Assembly (NCBI GenBank): GCA_018302185.1
Contig: JAGVZX010000034.1
Span: 1 to 7,209 of the forward strand
Origin: Candidatus Woesearchaeota archaeon
GTDB taxonomy: Archaea; Nanobdellota; Nanobdellia; Woesearchaeales; UBA10200
Direction: 5' to 3'
Length of the DNA: 7,209 nucleotides
The stretch's first letter is position 1. Every line of letters begins with the position of its first letter. The notes below the pieces were generated by a model. It worked only from the letters and a program-made list of their open reading frames with translations, was not told the DNA's origin and made no database searches. Made by a program: the position numbers and the translations under genes. Shown piece by piece: positions 6,098 through 7,209 of the stretch.

Positions 6098-6877
6098 TCA
6101 CTTGCCTAGCAATTTGTCAAACAACCCTTTCTTTTTTGGCTGAGTGTCATTTAGGCTCGGGAACGGATCTGGAGCGCTTAATGGGGGAAGATCACTTCCA
6201 AAATTAAATGAAGGTTGATTATTGGATTGTCCAAACATCTGCTGTGGTTGAGGTGACTGAGTAAAATCAGGCATCGGACCTAAGCTGCCAAATTGCTGTT
6301 GTGATTGTTGCTGGAATGGCTGCTGAGCCTGCTGTTGAAAAGGCTGCTGCGAATTTTGCTGTTGGAATGATTGTGGCTGTGCTGATTGCGCGCTAGAATT
6401 TTGCTGAGATACCATGGGTTGAGACGCATCTGCCTTAGGTCTTTTTGTAGGGATATCTATGAACTTTGGCTCTTCTTCTTTCTCCTCATTTCTCCAGCTT
6501 GTTTTTTTTTTGCTCCAGCTGTCTATCTCTTCTTCTATCTTTGGAAAATGCTCTTTAATCATGTCTGCAATTACAACAAGGCCTTTAGCAATCTCTTGGT
6601 TCTGGTCAATCAATGTATCAAGTTTTCTGCTTAATGGGCCTAATTTCTTTTCAACGCCTGCATGCTCTGCCTCTTCCATCTTCATCTCTTCAGCAGCTGT
6701 GCTGAACAAGCCCATCAGGTTGTTGATAGATGTCTTCAGCTCATTTATAGAACCAATCACTTCTCTGTTGCCTGAATCTGAGCTCATCTCATTTGTCTTT
6801 GCTTTCAGGTTGTCTAGGTCAGCTTTTAATCTCTCAATAGAATTCCTTGGTAGTATATCATATTCATCATTTGGCAT
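6098..6877 (-). CDS. Coiled-coil / glutamine-rich protein with amphipathic C-terminal tail
   Basis: The 259-residue protein belongs to no family I can name. It starts with an acidic motif (MPNDEYDILPRNSIERLK) and helical, heptad-like sequence to about residue 125. Residues 152-226 are a low-complexity, prion-like segment dominated by Q, with repeated QQPFQQQ units and scattered F, S and P. Residues 229-246 are proline-rich. The end, PKKKGLFDKLLGK (247-259), is a short amphipathic helix after three lysines, like the tail of the next gene downstream (4769-6001). There is no signal peptide or transmembrane helix, so a cytoplasmic, membrane-docking scaffold is the best guess. GGTGAT lies only three bases before the ATG, with an AT-rich TATA-like block farther up. 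The same orientation and a 96-bp gap suggest that the pair is functionally linked. Confidence 0.75.
   Translation of the reverse strand: MPNDEYDILPRNSIERLKADLDNLKAKTNEMSSDSGNREVIGSINELKTSINNLMGLFSTAAEEMKMEEAEHAGVEKKLGPLSRKLDTLIDQNQEIAKGLVVIADMIKEHFPKIEEEIDSWSKKKTSWRNEEKEEEPKFIDIPTKRPKADASQPMVSQQNSSAQSAQPQSFQQQNSQQPFQQQAQQPFQQQSQQQFGSLGPMPDFTQSPQPQQMFGQSNNQPSFNFGSDLPPLSAPDPFPSLNDTQPKKKGLFDKLLGK
6200..6424 (-). repeat. Glutamine-rich low-complexity coding segment
   Basis: This part of the 259-residue protein encodes residues 152-226. At DNA level it is a run of imperfect CAG/CAA-type triplets mixed with TTC and CCA codons. The mixed codons mean that it is not a simple slippage array, so the glutamine richness is probably selected at protein level. 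Confidence 0.7.
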
Positions 6878-7001
6878 AAAATCACCGCTTTTTTATTGAT
6901 TAACTATCTCTATATATCTGATTTAAATCTTAATTGACTTGATTTAATGATTATATTCTCAAATAACAAAAATAACCTAAGTTGCATCAAATATACCTAT
7001 A
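6878..7001. other. Upstream region of the Q-rich protein gene
   Basis: Together with the inverted repeat, this makes up a gene-free stretch of 332 bp to the right edge. It contains the GGTGAT ribosome site at 6881-6886 and a TATA-like box near 6921. I see no open frame or RNA gene in it. Confidence 0.6.
6921..6928 (-). promoter_or_regulatory. TATA-like box for the Q-rich protein gene
   Basis: GATTTAAAT on the minus strand, about 47 bases before the ATG at 6877, predicts a start near 6900 and a short leader that includes the ribosome site. A second AT-rich element (ATATATAG, about 6911-6918) is close by, so the exact box is uncertain. Confidence 0.45.
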
Positions 7002-7022
7002 CCAAATCTAAACTCAGAGAAG

Positions 7023-7035
7023 TTTAAAAACCTTT
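7023..7035 (-). promoter_or_regulatory. BRE/TATA promoter in the left arm, pointing left
   Basis: On the minus strand CGAAAGG is followed directly by TTTTTAAA. CGAAA is the classic archaeal B-recognition element and TTTTTAAA a good TATA box. The predicted start is near 7000, which would give the Q-rich protein gene an additional long-leader transcript. Confidence 0.5.
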
Positions 7036-7175
7036 CGGTCGGTTTGTTATGAGGTTGGAGTAAAGAAACAATTTGCAAATACAATCTATATTGCCTTAAT
7101 CTCTTAATGAATTTAGGATATTTAGATTGTATTTGCAAATTGTTTCTTTACTCCAACCTCATAACAAACCGACCG

Positions 7176-7188
7176 AAAGGTTTTTAAA
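7176..7188 (+). promoter_or_regulatory. BRE/TATA promoter in the right arm, pointing right
   Basis: This is the mirror copy of the left-arm promoter, with CGAAAGG then TTTTTAAA on the plus strand. Its predicted start falls at about 7211, just beyond the window, so any gene it serves lies outside. Confidence 0.45.
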
Positions 7189-7209
7189 CTTCTCTGAGTT
7201 TAGATTTGG

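Larger units (their letters stand above)
7002..7209. repeat. Perfect 87-bp inverted repeat at window end
   Basis: Positions 7002-7088 and 7123-7209 are exact reverse complements, with a 34-bp unique spacer (7089-7122) that is not itself palindromic. The right arm reaches the last base of the window, so the true arm may be longer. Each arm holds one BRE/TATA-like promoter pointing away from the spacer. No transposase or terminal element gene accompanies it. A fold-back chimera from amplification or assembly would look the same. Confidence 0.9.

Noticed and set aside
6459..6899. 146-codon plus-strand open frame
   Set aside because: It is antisense to the helical N-terminal part of the 259-residue protein, with the same compositional explanation and no start signal.
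7050..7064. ATG AGG TTG GAG TAA mini-frame in the inverted repeat
   Set aside because: Four codons in a promoter-like arm, with no support as a gene or leader peptide.
1..7209. CRISPR array or transposase with terminal repeats
   Set aside because: I found no regularly spaced repeats and no transposase or integrase frame. The right-end inverted repeat has no associated element gene.

Overview
The window looks like a piece of a small-genome archaeal chromosome, most likely a DPANN-type lineage (Woesearchaeota or Pacearchaeota-like). This is inferred from style, not from a marker gene. Shine-Dalgarno sequences of the GGTGAT type, complementary to the archaeal 16S 3' end, precede several starts. 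TATA-like boxes lie at archaeal distances from genes. There is a tiny histone-fold protein, a tRNA-Val without encoded CCA, and AT-rich intergenic DNA. No ribosomal RNA or universal marker is present, so the lineage is not fixed.

Layout from left to right. Positions 1-530 (minus) hold the N-terminal part of a LAGLIDADG homing endonuclease that runs off the left edge. Positions 684-2323 (minus) carry two membrane-protein genes: an AI-2E/PerM-family permease and, upstream of it, a small two-helix protein with a bacterial-PH-like domain. Positions 2416-2954 (minus) hold an unrecognised 115-residue protein and, upstream of it, tRNA-Val(GAC). The 3' end of the tRNA is duplicated as an exact 30-bp direct repeat just before the small protein, which looks like the scar of an integrative element. 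Positions 3077-4198 (minus) encode a stand-alone AAA/STAND-type ATPase with a likely C-terminal winged helix. A 319-bp intergenic region with two opposed transcription units' promoters separates it from a 60-residue histone-fold gene (4518-4700, plus), the only clear plus-strand gene.

Positions 4769-6877 (minus) contain two neighbouring genes of unknown function: a 410-residue coiled-coil protein and a 259-residue coiled-coil plus glutamine-rich protein. Both end in the same kind of tail, a proline-rich linker followed by three lysines and a short amphipathic helix ending in leucine-glycine-lysine. This resembles membrane-targeting tails such as that of MinD, and suggests that the two proteins dock at the same surface and work together.

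The window ends in a perfect 87-bp inverted repeat with a 34-bp spacer. Each arm contains a good archaeal BRE/TATA promoter match pointing outward. It is either a real pair of identical divergent promoters or a fold-back assembly or amplification artefact. The second explanation must be taken seriously because the repeat reaches the last base. The strongest leads are the paired tail-bearing proteins, the tRNA attachment-like repeat, and the terminal inverted promoter repeat.
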